A DNA stretch of 64,000 nt from Nocardia rosealba (GTDB lineage: Bacteria; Actinomycetota; Actinomycetes; Mycobacteriales; Mycobacteriaceae), in assembly GCF_020216065.1 (NCBI RefSeq), contig NZ_JAIWNA010000002.1, positions 1 to 64,000 of the forward strand, in the 5' to 3' direction. Below the pieces are notes generated by a model. That model made no database searches. It was not told the origin of the DNA and saw only the letters and a program-made list of their open reading frames with translations. Each line of letters starts with the position of its first letter. Position 1 is the stretch's first letter. The position numbers and the translations under genes are program-made. Below are positions 46,182 through 53,715 of the stretch, piece by piece.

Positions 46182-47468
46182 TCAATCGACCTCCTCGAAT
46201 TCGAACGGCAGTGCCTCGAGACAGTCCTGGTAGCGCTGCTCCAACTCGTCGTGGTCGGCGGCGCCGAGATAAAGGGTGGCCAGTTTGTAGCGGTAGGGGT
46301 CCTGGTTGGGCAGCTCCGAGAGCCGCTCGCCCGGAGCCACGTCGATGGTCACCACCGTGTCGGGGAACCTGCGGCGCAGGGCCTCGATCTGTGATTCGTC
46401 GGGCACGCGGGTGACGACACCGTCCTCGTAGCGCGGCACCATGCACTGTGCGGCGACCGCGAAACGCCCCTTGCGGTGGGGCATTTCGGGGGTGCGCCCG
46501 AGCGCGACGTCGATGGCGACGGCGTGGTTGGAGGTGCCGTCGACCTTGACGAACAGGTCGCTGTGCGACTGCGAGATGCGGGTGTTGACCTCGATCAACC
46601 ACAACTTCCCGGTGTCGGCGTCCCACATGAACTCGGAGTTGAAGCAGCCGTTGTTGTAACCGACGTGGCGCAGATAGCGTTCGGTGACCTCGATCATGGT
46701 GTCGCGCACCGACTCCGGCACTGTTCGTGCCGGGTAGTCCAGGTGGGCGAAGCTGTGCCCGGTGGCGTCCTTGCGCATGTCGAACACGCCGTGCACCCGG
46801 TACTCACCGCCTGCCATCGACCCCTCGGGCGCTGCCTGGGTGCCGGTGACGATCTGCTCGGCCAGGCAGGTGCGGCCCCCGGCCACGCGCACGTCCTCCG
46901 GCACCGTCACCCGGGCGAGGGCCTGGTCGAACGGGTCGGCGATGCGGCCGATCTCGGCGCGGATGGTCTCGGTCGCCGCCGCGAATTCCTCGGGGTCGTG
47001 CACCTCGAAACCCAGTTGGGAGGAGTGGGCCTTCACGGGCTTGACCCAGAACGGGAAATCGAGATCGATGCTGTCGAGGGCGTTCGGGTCGAAGGGGTCG
47101 AACGCGCAGAAATTCGGCACGCATTCGGGCACGGACTCGCGTTGCAACACCCGGCTCCACAGTTTGTGCTCCGAGCGCAGCACACTCTCGAGGCTGGGCG
47201 CGGGCAGGCCACGTTCCGCGGCGAGGATGGGCACGATCACGCTCGTGGGGAAATCCCAGTGGGCGATGATGGCGTCCACCGAGCCGTCGAAGGCATCCAG
47301 TTCGGTGCGGGCCCGGTCGAGCAACTCGTCGAAATCGAACTCCTCGGCCTTGACCAGCGAGTCGTAGTCGAGCAGTCCGTGCAGTCGCAGACCGCCGGGA
47401 ATCTCGACCGTGCTGATGTCGGCTCGCTGCAATTCGGTCAGACCAGGTACGAAAACATTCTTCGTCAT
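46182..47468 (-). CDS. ATP-grasp ligase-like protein
   Basis: This 428-residue protein has ATP-grasp features: FPFWVKPVKAHSSQLGF (the lysine strand, near 145), and LWLIEVNTRISQSHSDLF (near 290), where the Glu and Asn bind magnesium. It resembles the biotin-carboxylase-like carboxylate-amine ligases that form peptide or amide bonds. No biotin or condensation partner is near. It is encoded directly upstream of the CocE hydrolase on the same transcript. The product is not known. Confidence 0.83.
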   Translation of the reverse strand: MTKNVFVPGLTELQRADISTVEIPGGLRLHGLLDYDSLVKAEEFDFDELLDRARTELDAFDGSVDAIIAHWDFPTSVIVPILAAERGLPAPSLESVLRSEHKLWSRVLQRESVPECVPNFCAFDPFDPNALDSIDLDFPFWVKPVKAHSSQLGFEVHDPEEFAAATETIRAEIGRIADPFDQALARVTVPEDVRVAGGRTCLAEQIVTGTQAAPEGSMAGGEYRVHGVFDMRKDATGHSFAHLDYPARTVPESVRDTMIEVTERYLRHVGYNNGCFNSEFMWDADTGKLWLIEVNTRISQSHSDLFVKVDGTSNHAVAIDVALGRTPEMPHRKGRFAVAAQCMVPRYEDGVVTRVPDESQIEALRRRFPDTVVTIDVAPGERLSELPNQDPYRYKLATLYLGAADHDELEQRYQDCLEALPFEFEEVD

Positions 47469-47597
47469 TGGTGGCGTCTAACCGGAACGGGCGGTCCGAA
47501 ACAGGGTGTGACCCGGCGATCACCGGTCGTTTCCCGGCGGCGGTTCAGGGAACGCGCGAGCAGTGAGATGTGCACGGCGAGGACAGGTGGTCGGTGG

Positions 47598-48659
47598 ATG
47601 ACGGAAGTGACGATCGGTGTACTCGCCGACCCCGACCTGCCCACACGGCTCGCCCGCTCGCTGCGCGACGACCTCCCGGCGGAACTCGCCCGGGTCGTCG
47701 GCGAACAGGTCGAGTGGCGGGTGCTCGTCAACGACGATCCGTTCGAGGCGATGTATCCCGACAGCGTCCACCTGATCGACAAGGCCCGCGAATACGTCCG
47801 GGAAACCACCTGGGACCTGGCCCTGTGTGTTACCGACCTGCCGCTGCGTGACGGGCGGGCGGTGGTGGTCGCCGATATCGACCCGGCCCATCAGGTCGCC
47901 CTCATCTCGCTGCCCGCACTCGGTGGGATGCGGCTGCGGCAGCGGTTGCGTGAGCTCGCGGTGCGGATCGTCGAAGTTCTGCGCTCGCGACGCTCAGGCG
48001 CGCTTACCCGACCGAACGCGCGTGGGCTGCGAGTGGTGGAGCGGGGCGGCGAATTGCGGTTGGTGCGGGCCGTGCGGTTCGGCTCGCTGTTCCTGCTGGC
48101 GGGGATGGTGCGCGCGAACCGGCCGTGGCAGCTGGTCGTCGGGTTGTCCTCGGCGCTGGCCGGTGCGATGGCCGGAACGGCGTTCGGGGTGCTGTACTCC
48201 TCGATCTGGTTGCTGGCAACGGCGATCGGGCCGCTGCGCTTGACGGGAATTACGGTGTCGGCGCTGGTTGCCTTGTCGGCGTGGATCATTGCCGGGCACG
48301 GGCTGTGGGAGCGACGGATGCACGGCCGGGACGATCGGTATCTGGCGTTGCGCAACGCGGGAACCGTGAGCACCGTCGCCGTCGGCACGATCGTGTTCTT
48401 CCTCGCGCTGTACTCGATCACCCTGGTGGCGGTGGCCGTCGTCATCCCGCCGGACTACCTGACCAGCACTCTCGGCCGTCCGTGTGGCCCCTCCGACTAC
48501 CTGACGATCGCCCTGATGGCGACGGTGCTCGGCACGGTGGCAGGCGCGGTCGGCTCCGGCCTCGAAGACGATGTGACCGTGCGCAAAGCCACCTATGGCT
48601 ACCGCGAGCAAGAGCGTCGCCGGGTCGCCGAAGACCAGCGTCGAGCCCAGGAGCCATAG
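47598..48659 (+). CDS. Actinobacterial membrane protein of unknown function
   Basis: This 353-residue protein has a soluble N-terminal domain of about 160 residues (TIGVLADPDLPTRLARSLRD and WDLALCVTDLPLRDGRAVVV), then four or five membrane helices (about residues 175-320). The N-terminal pattern recurs in conserved actinobacterial membrane proteins whose role is not known to me. It is divergent from the ATP-grasp gene, separated by 129 bases. The ATG at 47598 follows a weak GGACAGG. Confidence 0.75.
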   Translation: MTEVTIGVLADPDLPTRLARSLRDDLPAELARVVGEQVEWRVLVNDDPFEAMYPDSVHLIDKAREYVRETTWDLALCVTDLPLRDGRAVVVADIDPAHQVALISLPALGGMRLRQRLRELAVRIVEVLRSRRSGALTRPNARGLRVVERGGELRLVRAVRFGSLFLLAGMVRANRPWQLVVGLSSALAGAMAGTAFGVLYSSIWLLATAIGPLRLTGITVSALVALSAWIIAGHGLWERRMHGRDDRYLALRNAGTVSTVAVGTIVFFLALYSITLVAVAVVIPPDYLTSTLGRPCGPSDYLTIALMATVLGTVAGAVGSGLEDDVTVRKATYGYREQERRRVAEDQRRAQEP

Positions 48660-48794
48660 GGACACAGCATGATCGGGGCCGTTTCGGATCACGGGGCGTC
48701 CTGGGCGGCTGAGCGGGCTTCATCGGTGGGGGCACCGGATATCCTCGATACCGGTGGTGGTGAAGGGGCGCCCACCGGGACGGAGCGCTGGTCG

Positions 48795-49880
48795 ATGGGC
48801 GTCAGGGCAGTGGCACGACGGCTGATCGTTGCCGTTGCGGCGGTGGTCGTCGTCGCGGCGTGTGCGAACGAGCAGGCGAGTGCGCCGACTTCACCGATCG
48901 CCTCCTCGAGCGCGCCGAGCCGGTCCGAGGGCGTGCCTGATCTCGGAGTGCCCGAAGTGGTCGCGCAGGGGATCGAGGTGCCGTGGGGACTGGCCTTCCT
49001 CTCCGACGGGGCCGCGCTGGTGGCCGAACGGGACTCCGGGCGGATTCTGCGGGTGGTACCGGGTCGCACTCCTGAGCTGTTCTCCGAGGTGCCGGGGGTG
49101 GTGGCGCGCGGGGAAGGCGGCCTGCTCGGTCTCGCTGTGCGCGACGACTACGTGTACGCCTACTTCACCGCGGCCGACGACAATCGCATCGTCCGATTCC
49201 GGCCGGGTGGGCCGGTGGAGGTGGTGTTCCGCGGAATCGCCAAGGCGGGCAACCACAATGGCGGGCGCATCGCGTTCGGGCCCGACGGAATGCTGTATGT
49301 CGGCACCGGAGACGCCGGGCAGTCGTCGCTGTCGCAGGATCCCGGCAGTCCGAACGGCAAGATTCTGCGGCTGACAGCCGAGGGTGCGCCCGCGCCGGGA
49401 AACCCGACGCCCGGTTCACCGGTGCTGAGCATGGGTCACCGCAATGTGCAGGGTTTGGCCTGGGACCGCACCGGCACGCTGTACGCGGCGGAGTTCGGGC
49501 AGAACCGCCTCGACGAGATCAACCGCATCGAGCCCGGCCGCAATTACGGGTGGCCAGACGTCGAAGGCGGAGGCGGCGCCGACCGGGGCTTCACCGATCC
49601 GCTGCTCACCTGGTCGACCGACGAGGCCTCACCGTCGGGCATCGCCATCGCGGGCGACACCCTCTACGTTGCCGCCCTGCGCGGCGAAAGGCTCTGGACG
49701 GCAACCCTTTCCGGTGCGGCCCTGACCGCACCCCGGGACTACCTGCGTGACGCCTACGGCCGCCTGCGCACAGTCGCTGTCGCCCCCGACGGCGCCCTTT
49801 GGCTCACCACCTCCAACACCGACGGCCGCGGCGACCTCCGTGACGGCGACGATCGGATCCTGCGCTTCCCGGCCCGCTGA
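48795..49880 (+). CDS. PQQ-dependent aldose sugar dehydrogenase-like lipoprotein
   Basis: This 361-residue protein has a lipobox (VVVVAAC) and then a six-bladed beta-propeller typical of GdhB/Hhip-like soluble glucose dehydrogenases: GIEVPWGLAFLSDGAALVAE, GRILRV, GEGGLLGLAV, NHNGGRIAFGPDGMLYVGTG, GHRNVQGLAWD, AEFGQNRLDEINRI and ALWLTTSNTDGRG. It probably oxidises sugars in the envelope. I start at the ATG at 48795 because the signal sequence begins right after it; an ATG at 48669 would add 42 residues of no clear type. Confidence 0.85.
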   Translation: MGVRAVARRLIVAVAAVVVVAACANEQASAPTSPIASSSAPSRSEGVPDLGVPEVVAQGIEVPWGLAFLSDGAALVAERDSGRILRVVPGRTPELFSEVPGVVARGEGGLLGLAVRDDYVYAYFTAADDNRIVRFRPGGPVEVVFRGIAKAGNHNGGRIAFGPDGMLYVGTGDAGQSSLSQDPGSPNGKILRLTAEGAPAPGNPTPGSPVLSMGHRNVQGLAWDRTGTLYAAEFGQNRLDEINRIEPGRNYGWPDVEGGGGADRGFTDPLLTWSTDEASPSGIAIAGDTLYVAALRGERLWTATLSGAALTAPRDYLRDAYGRLRTVAVAPDGALWLTTSNTDGRGDLRDGDDRILRFPAR

Positions 49881-50006
49881 GCGACCCATCGATATTTCGA
49901 TGTCCGATATCGGCAAGCCTATTGGTCAACGGATGCGGCCCGGCCTACCTTCGGGTGGCGGAACCGTTCGACAGGCGGTCTCCCCACCCAGCCCGAAGGA
50001 GCTTCG
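49881..50006 (+). promoter_or_regulatory. Upstream region of the PfpI gene with inverted repeat
   Basis: CGATAT (49890-49895) and ATATCG (49907-49912) form an inverted repeat about 95 bases before the PfpI-type start. HxlR regulators often sit next to such DJ-1/PfpI genes, so it may be their binding site. The repeat could also arise by chance. Confidence 0.3.
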
Positions 50007-50702
50007 ATGGCTAAATTTCTGTTCGTGATGACCGGCGCGGATCACTGGACCCTGGCCGACGGCACCGAGCACCCCACCGGCTACTGGGCCGAGGAATTCG
50101 TGGCGCCCTACGAGGCCTTCACGGAGGCCGGCCACCAGATCGTGGTCGCCACCCCGGGTGGTGTCGTGCCGCCCGTCGACACGGGCAGCCTCGAAGCGGA
50201 GGTCAACGGCGGCGCCGCCGGTGCGCAACGCGTCCGGGAGGTGATCGAGGGCGCGAAGGAACTGCGCGATCCGGTGCGACTGGAAGATGTCGACCTGGCC
50301 GAATTCGATGCCGTCTACTATCCGGGCGGCCACGGGCCGATGGAAGACCTTGCGGTGAACAAGGATTCGGGCGCACTCCTCAACGCCGCCCTTGCCTCGG
50401 GCAAGCCGCTGGCGGTCGTCTGCCACGCACCCGCCGCGCTGCTGGCCACCACCGGCGACGCGGGCGTCTCGCCGTTCGCCGGGTACCGCCTCACCGGCTT
50501 CAGCAATGCCGAGGAGTCCCAGGCCGGCCTCGCCGACAAGGCGAAATGGTTGCTCGAGGACCGCCTCGTCGCGCTCGGTGCCGACTACACCTCGGGCGAA
50601 CCGTGGGCGCCGCACGTCGTCACCGATCGCAACCTCTTCACCGGTCAGAACCCCGCCTCCTCGGCCCCGCTGGCCGCCGCGGTCCTCAAAGCTCTCGTCT
50701 GA
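50007..50702 (+). CDS. DJ-1/PfpI-family (type 1 glutamine amidotransferase-like) protein
   Basis: This 231-residue protein has the nucleophile-elbow Cys in VVCHAPAALL (near residue 139), Glu in GYWAEEFVAPYE, and the YYPGGHGPMEDL motif, as in the class I GATase-like Hsp31/glyoxalase III family. Family members deglycate or hydrolyse methylglyoxal adducts. ATG start after GAAGGAGC. A convergent HxlR regulator follows on the other strand with a shared terminator, and probably controls it. Confidence 0.88.
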   Translation: MAKFLFVMTGADHWTLADGTEHPTGYWAEEFVAPYEAFTEAGHQIVVATPGGVVPPVDTGSLEAEVNGGAAGAQRVREVIEGAKELRDPVRLEDVDLAEFDAVYYPGGHGPMEDLAVNKDSGALLNAALASGKPLAVVCHAPAALLATTGDAGVSPFAGYRLTGFSNAEESQAGLADKAKWLLEDRLVALGADYTSGEPWAPHVVTDRNLFTGQNPASSAPLAAAVLKALV

Positions 50703-50709
50703 ACCCGGT

Positions 50710-50742
50710 GCGGCCGTGGACGACTCGTCCACGGCCGCGTTT
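50710..50742. terminator. Bidirectional terminator between PfpI and HxlR genes
   Basis: GCGGCCGTGGAC (50710-50721) pairs with GTCCACGGCCGC (50727-50738) around GACTC and is followed by GTTT. It is placed between two convergent genes and should serve both. Confidence 0.8.
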
Positions 50743-51170
50743 CAGTCCGCGGCGGCGACGGTGACGTCCCAGCGGGCTCGCGACGACATCACCTCGGCGC
50801 GGTGCCGCACCGACCATTCGGCGACCACATCGAGGACCGTGAGCAAGCTGCGTCCGACCGGTGTCAGGGTGTACTCCACCTGCACCGGCACCGTCGGATA
50901 GATCCGGCGGGCCACCAGGCCGTCGCGTTCGAGACGGCGCAGGGTCACGGTGAGCATGCGCTGGGAGATGCCGGGCACGCTGCGGTGCAGTTGCAGAAAG
51001 CGCCGTGCCCCGCCGATCAGCTCGGTGATCACCAGTACCGACCACTTGTCGCCGATCCGGTTCAGCACGTCGCGCACCTCGCATGCCGCGTGGCGCAGAT
51101 CCGGTGCACACCGGTCGGCGACCAGCATCGTGCCCCCGCCGGTCCGATCGAAATCGTCGTGTCGAAGCAT
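50742..51170 (-). CDS. HxlR-family transcriptional regulator
   Basis: This 142-residue protein has a winged helix (CEVRDVLNRIGDKWSVLVI, the DKW of HxlR, and SQRMLTVTLRRLERDGLVAR) typical of HxlR. A conserved Cys before VRDVL may sense electrophiles or redox state. It lies convergent to a DJ-1/PfpI gene, which such regulators often control. An internal ATG at residue 15 (MLVADRC) is a possible start. Confidence 0.88.
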   Translation of the reverse strand: MLRHDDFDRTGGGTMLVADRCAPDLRHAACEVRDVLNRIGDKWSVLVITELIGGARRFLQLHRSVPGISQRMLTVTLRRLERDGLVARRIYPTVPVQVEYTLTPVGRSLLTVLDVVAEWSVRHRAEVMSSRARWDVTVAAAD

Positions 51171-51264
51171 CCAATGTTCCTAACCTCGGGCTGTATCGCA
51201 CCAGCTTGACGCCGCGAACAGTCCGGAACAACGACGATCTTCTCGCCGCAGCGGTAAGCCGGGC

Positions 51265-51987
51265 TTACCGATAGGAGGTGGTCTCGGCTGCTGTCGCAGC
51301 CTCGAGTACGAGTTCGGTGAACCGGTCCGGATGGATCAGGGGCAGATAGTGTCCGGCACCGGCGACTACTGTCAGGCGGCCGTCGCGGCACTGCCGCAGG
51401 AATCGGCGTTCCTGCACGCGGAAGTGATCGTGGCGGCCGTTGACCAGCGATATCGGCCCCGTATAGGAGCCGAGGGCGGCGAGCACGTCGAAGTCGCTGA
51501 GTTCGTCGACGACATCGGGGATGGCCTCGGTCGCTATACCCGCGGCTTCGACGGCGCGGGCGACGGCCGGTGGAAGGACGCGGTCGAACACGCGTGAGCT
51601 CGCCCGGTGGCCACCGTCGGGCTGCCGCGAAAGCACTCGATGCATCACGGTGAACGGTGTCATCAGAGTTCGCGTGGGCACGCACGTCGAACCCGCGACC
51701 ACGAGCCCCGCCACCTTCGCCGGAGCCATTTCCGCAGTGGCGATGCCGACGTATCCACCCAGCGAATGTCCGACAACCAGGGCACGTCCGCCGACGGAAT
51801 CTATTGCCTCGCAGACGGTGTCGGCAGATCCGGCGACGGTGAACCGTTCGCCGCGCCTGTGCCCGTGGCCGGGCAGGTCGACGGTGGTGACAGGTCGCAC
51901 CCGGCCGACTCGGTCGGCGACCGACGTCCAGGCCGCCCCGCTCATCCGGATTCCATGGACGAAAACCACCGGTAGACGATCCGGCAT
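51265..51987 (-). CDS. Alpha/beta hydrolase
   Basis: This 240-residue protein has the fold's motifs: VVFVHGIRMSGAAWTSVADR, DLPGHGHRRGE, nucleophile Ser in GHSLGGY (near 80), an acid Asp in NGRHDHF and the catalytic His in GAGHYLP. I take the ATG at 51987 with GGAGGAGGG upstream; longer frames run into the operators. The adjacent TetR and two operators show it is tightly regulated. Substrate unknown. Confidence 0.87.
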   Translation of the reverse strand: MPDRLPVVFVHGIRMSGAAWTSVADRVGRVRPVTTVDLPGHGHRRGERFTVAGSADTVCEAIDSVGGRALVVGHSLGGYVGIATAEMAPAKVAGLVVAGSTCVPTRTLMTPFTVMHRVLSRQPDGGHRASSRVFDRVLPPAVARAVEAAGIATEAIPDVVDELSDFDVLAALGSYTGPISLVNGRHDHFRVQERRFLRQCRDGRLTVVAGAGHYLPLIHPDRFTELVLEAATAAETTSYR

Positions 51988-52006
51988 AGCTATCCCTCCT
52001 CCAATA

Positions 52007-52030
52007 TTGCAACGCAACGTTGCGTTGCAA
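52007..52030. promoter_or_regulatory. TetR operator 1
   Basis: A perfect 24-bp palindrome with half-sites TTGCAACGCAAC and GTTGCGTTGCAA. It lies 20 bases before the hydrolase start. Its 18-bp core is identical to operator 2. Confidence 0.85.
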
Positions 52031-52050
52031 ACGTACCTCGACTGTAGGGG

Positions 52051-52068
52051 CAACGCAACGTTGCGTTG
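52051..52068. promoter_or_regulatory. TetR operator 2
   Basis: A perfect 18-bp palindrome, CAACGCAACGTTGCGTTG, with its centre 41 bp from that of operator 1, close to four helical turns. It ends right before a TATTGT -10-like element of the tetR gene, so bound repressor would block it. Confidence 0.85.
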
Positions 52069-52083
52069 TATTGTTGGGCGGGT
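52069..52083 (+). promoter_or_regulatory. -10 element and likely leaderless start of tetR
   Basis: TATTGT at 52069-52074 lies seven bases before the GTG start at 52082. The transcript would begin at or just before the start codon, which has no ribosome site. The -35 region falls within operator 2. Confidence 0.5.
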
Positions 52084-52651
52084 GACGACCTCGGGCCCCC
52101 GAAAAGCAGAAACCATCTACCACTGTGCTCTGGAGTTGCTGGCCCGAGACGGCTATGACGACCTGACGATGGAGGCGGTCGCCCGGCAGTCCGGCGTCAA
52201 CAAGACAACGCTCTACCGCTGGTGGCCGTCGAAGGACGCGCTGCTCGCCGCGGCGCTGACTGTGGCCGCGCCCCTGCGCATTTCGATTCCCGACACCGGC
52301 AGCTTCGAGGGCGACCTCACCGCGCTCGGGCTCGAGATCGGCCGGCTGCTGACCGCCGAGGACACCTCGCCCATCGTCACAGCGGTCCTGTCCGCATCGG
52401 CCTCACGTCCCGAGCTCGCCTCGGTCGGTCATCGCTTCTTCGGTGATCGCCTCGAACGCGAGCAGGTGATCTTCGACCGCGCCGTCGCACGGGGTGAAAT
52501 CCCGGCCGGACTGGATCCGGCGCTCGTCGTCGACCTGCTCGCGGGTTCGTTGTGGACGCATCTCGTGCTGCGCGGTGAAGGCTTCAGCGAGTCGTATGTG
52601 CGCACGGTGGTGGGTGTCATCATGCACGGAACACGCTCGCGTACAGCGTGA
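52082..52651 (+). CDS. TetR-family transcriptional regulator
   Basis: This 189-residue protein has a canonical TetR HTH (LTMEAVARQSGVNKTTLYRW then WPSKDALLAAAL, near residues 30-65) and an all-helical ligand domain. It is divergent from the hydrolase gene and shares the two-palindrome control region, so it should repress both genes. The GTG at 52082 starts close to the DNA-binding domain and leaves no long tail. Confidence 0.9.
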   Translation: MTTSGPRKAETIYHCALELLARDGYDDLTMEAVARQSGVNKTTLYRWWPSKDALLAAALTVAAPLRISIPDTGSFEGDLTALGLEIGRLLTAEDTSPIVTAVLSASASRPELASVGHRFFGDRLEREQVIFDRAVARGEIPAGLDPALVVDLLAGSLWTHLVLRGEGFSESYVRTVVGVIMHGTRSRTA

Positions 52652-52660
52652 TTCGCCTGC

Positions 52661-52960
52661 TTACCGGCCGGTGCGCAGCCGCACGTGTGCTGTATCGCCC
52701 TCGGCCAGCTCTTCGGCCCGCAGGACCGGCTTCTTCATGGGCAGGATGTACGTGCCGCGCTTCTTGTCCGGGAACACCGATGTCGACCAGGTGGTCGCGC
52801 CGACCGACACCGTGACCGGGACGGCGCCGAAACCGGGTCCGGTGCGGGGATGCCGATCGGCGATATCGTCCGCGACCGGCTCGGGGAGCGCGACGAAATG
52901 CCAGGTGGCGCCCGGTGCCTGCCAGACCTCGGCGGAGAATTCGTACTCCCACGGCTGCAT
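52661..52960 (-). CDS. DUF1905-type small protein
   Basis: This 99-residue protein begins WEYEFSAEVWQAPGATWHFV and ends FPDKKRGTYILPMKKPVLRA, which fits the DUF1905 fold of unknown role, often fused to a YdeI/OmpD-associated domain but here alone. ATG at 52960. It is convergent with the tetR gene, nine bases from its stop. The divergent neighbour is a secreted protein. Confidence 0.83.
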   Translation of the reverse strand: MQPWEYEFSAEVWQAPGATWHFVALPEPVADDIADRHPRTGPGFGAVPVTVSVGATTWSTSVFPDKKRGTYILPMKKPVLRAEELAEGDTAHVRLRTGR

Positions 52961-53124
52961 GCGCGCAGGATAGCGCCGGGCGCCGACAGGTTCCGGTCGG
53001 CAACGGTGTTGTTGCGGGTTCGACTCGGTGTGGACCCCGGGGAGGGTCGTGGTATGGGAGCCGGGCGGCGGCGAAGTACTGTCTCGGGCGTTCATCAGCC
53101 CAGCAGGAACGACAGAGGAGACGA

Positions 53125-53673
53125 ATGTTCACCCGATATCGTCTGACCGGAGCCGTTGTTCTCGCCACCGCGTCGATCGGGCTCGTCCCGTTCGCCGCAC
53201 CGGCCATCGCCGCGCCACCCGGTGCGAACCAGGCGGAGCCGATCATCACCTGCACCCAGAACGGCACCGTCACCTGGGCGGGCGACGGGCTCGGGGAAAA
53301 GCCGACCCGCGTCGAATGGTCGGCTACCACCGAGTTCACCGACTGCGCCGGGTCCGCCGTCGACGAGGGTGGGCCGTACCCGGTGAGCATGGAGGAGCAG
53401 GGCACCGAGGTGGCCTCCTGCGAGGGGAAGGTGACCGTCCACGAGGGCACGGGCACCATCACCTGGTCCGACGGCAGCACGAGCACCACCAGCAGCAAAG
53501 CCGCGGGCAACCAGGCCAAGTCCAAGGGCGGTGGCCCGGCCACCTTCCCGATCACCATCGACTCCGGCACGCTCGCCGGGCACTCCGCGACCGACGACAA
53601 CACGGTGACCACCGAACAAACCTGTCCTGGGGTCACCGAGGCGGTGCTGACCGGCACGTTCACCGTGAGCTGA
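53125..53673 (+). CDS. Secreted protein of unknown function
   Basis: This 182-residue protein has a signal peptide (RLTGAVVLATASIGLVPFAA, cleaved near AIA|APPGA) and a mature beta-rich domain with four Cys, likely two disulfides, plus Thr/Ser/Gly-rich linkers (TWSDGSTSTTSSKAAG). It has no lipobox, so it is secreted. ATG start after GACAGAGGAG. I do not recognise the family. Confidence 0.78.
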   Translation: MFTRYRLTGAVVLATASIGLVPFAAPAIAAPPGANQAEPIITCTQNGTVTWAGDGLGEKPTRVEWSATTEFTDCAGSAVDEGGPYPVSMEEQGTEVASCEGKVTVHEGTGTITWSDGSTSTTSSKAAGNQAKSKGGGPATFPITIDSGTLAGHSATDDNTVTTEQTCPGVTEAVLTGTFTVS

Positions 53674-53678
53674 GACCG

Positions 53679-53711
53679 CGAGCGTCGCCGGGAATCCTCC
53701 GGCGGCGCTCG
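53679..53711. terminator. Hairpin between convergent genes
   Basis: Thirteen bases at 53679-53691 pair with 53699-53711 (one G-T pair) around a seven-base loop. It lies between the stops of the secreted-protein and decarboxylase genes and likely ends both. No T tract. Confidence 0.65.
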
Positions 53712-53715
53712 TCGG

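Noticed and set aside
46476-47597. Upstream extension of the membrane protein gene at 47598
   Set aside because: It runs antisense through the ATP-grasp gene and has no protein-like sequence.
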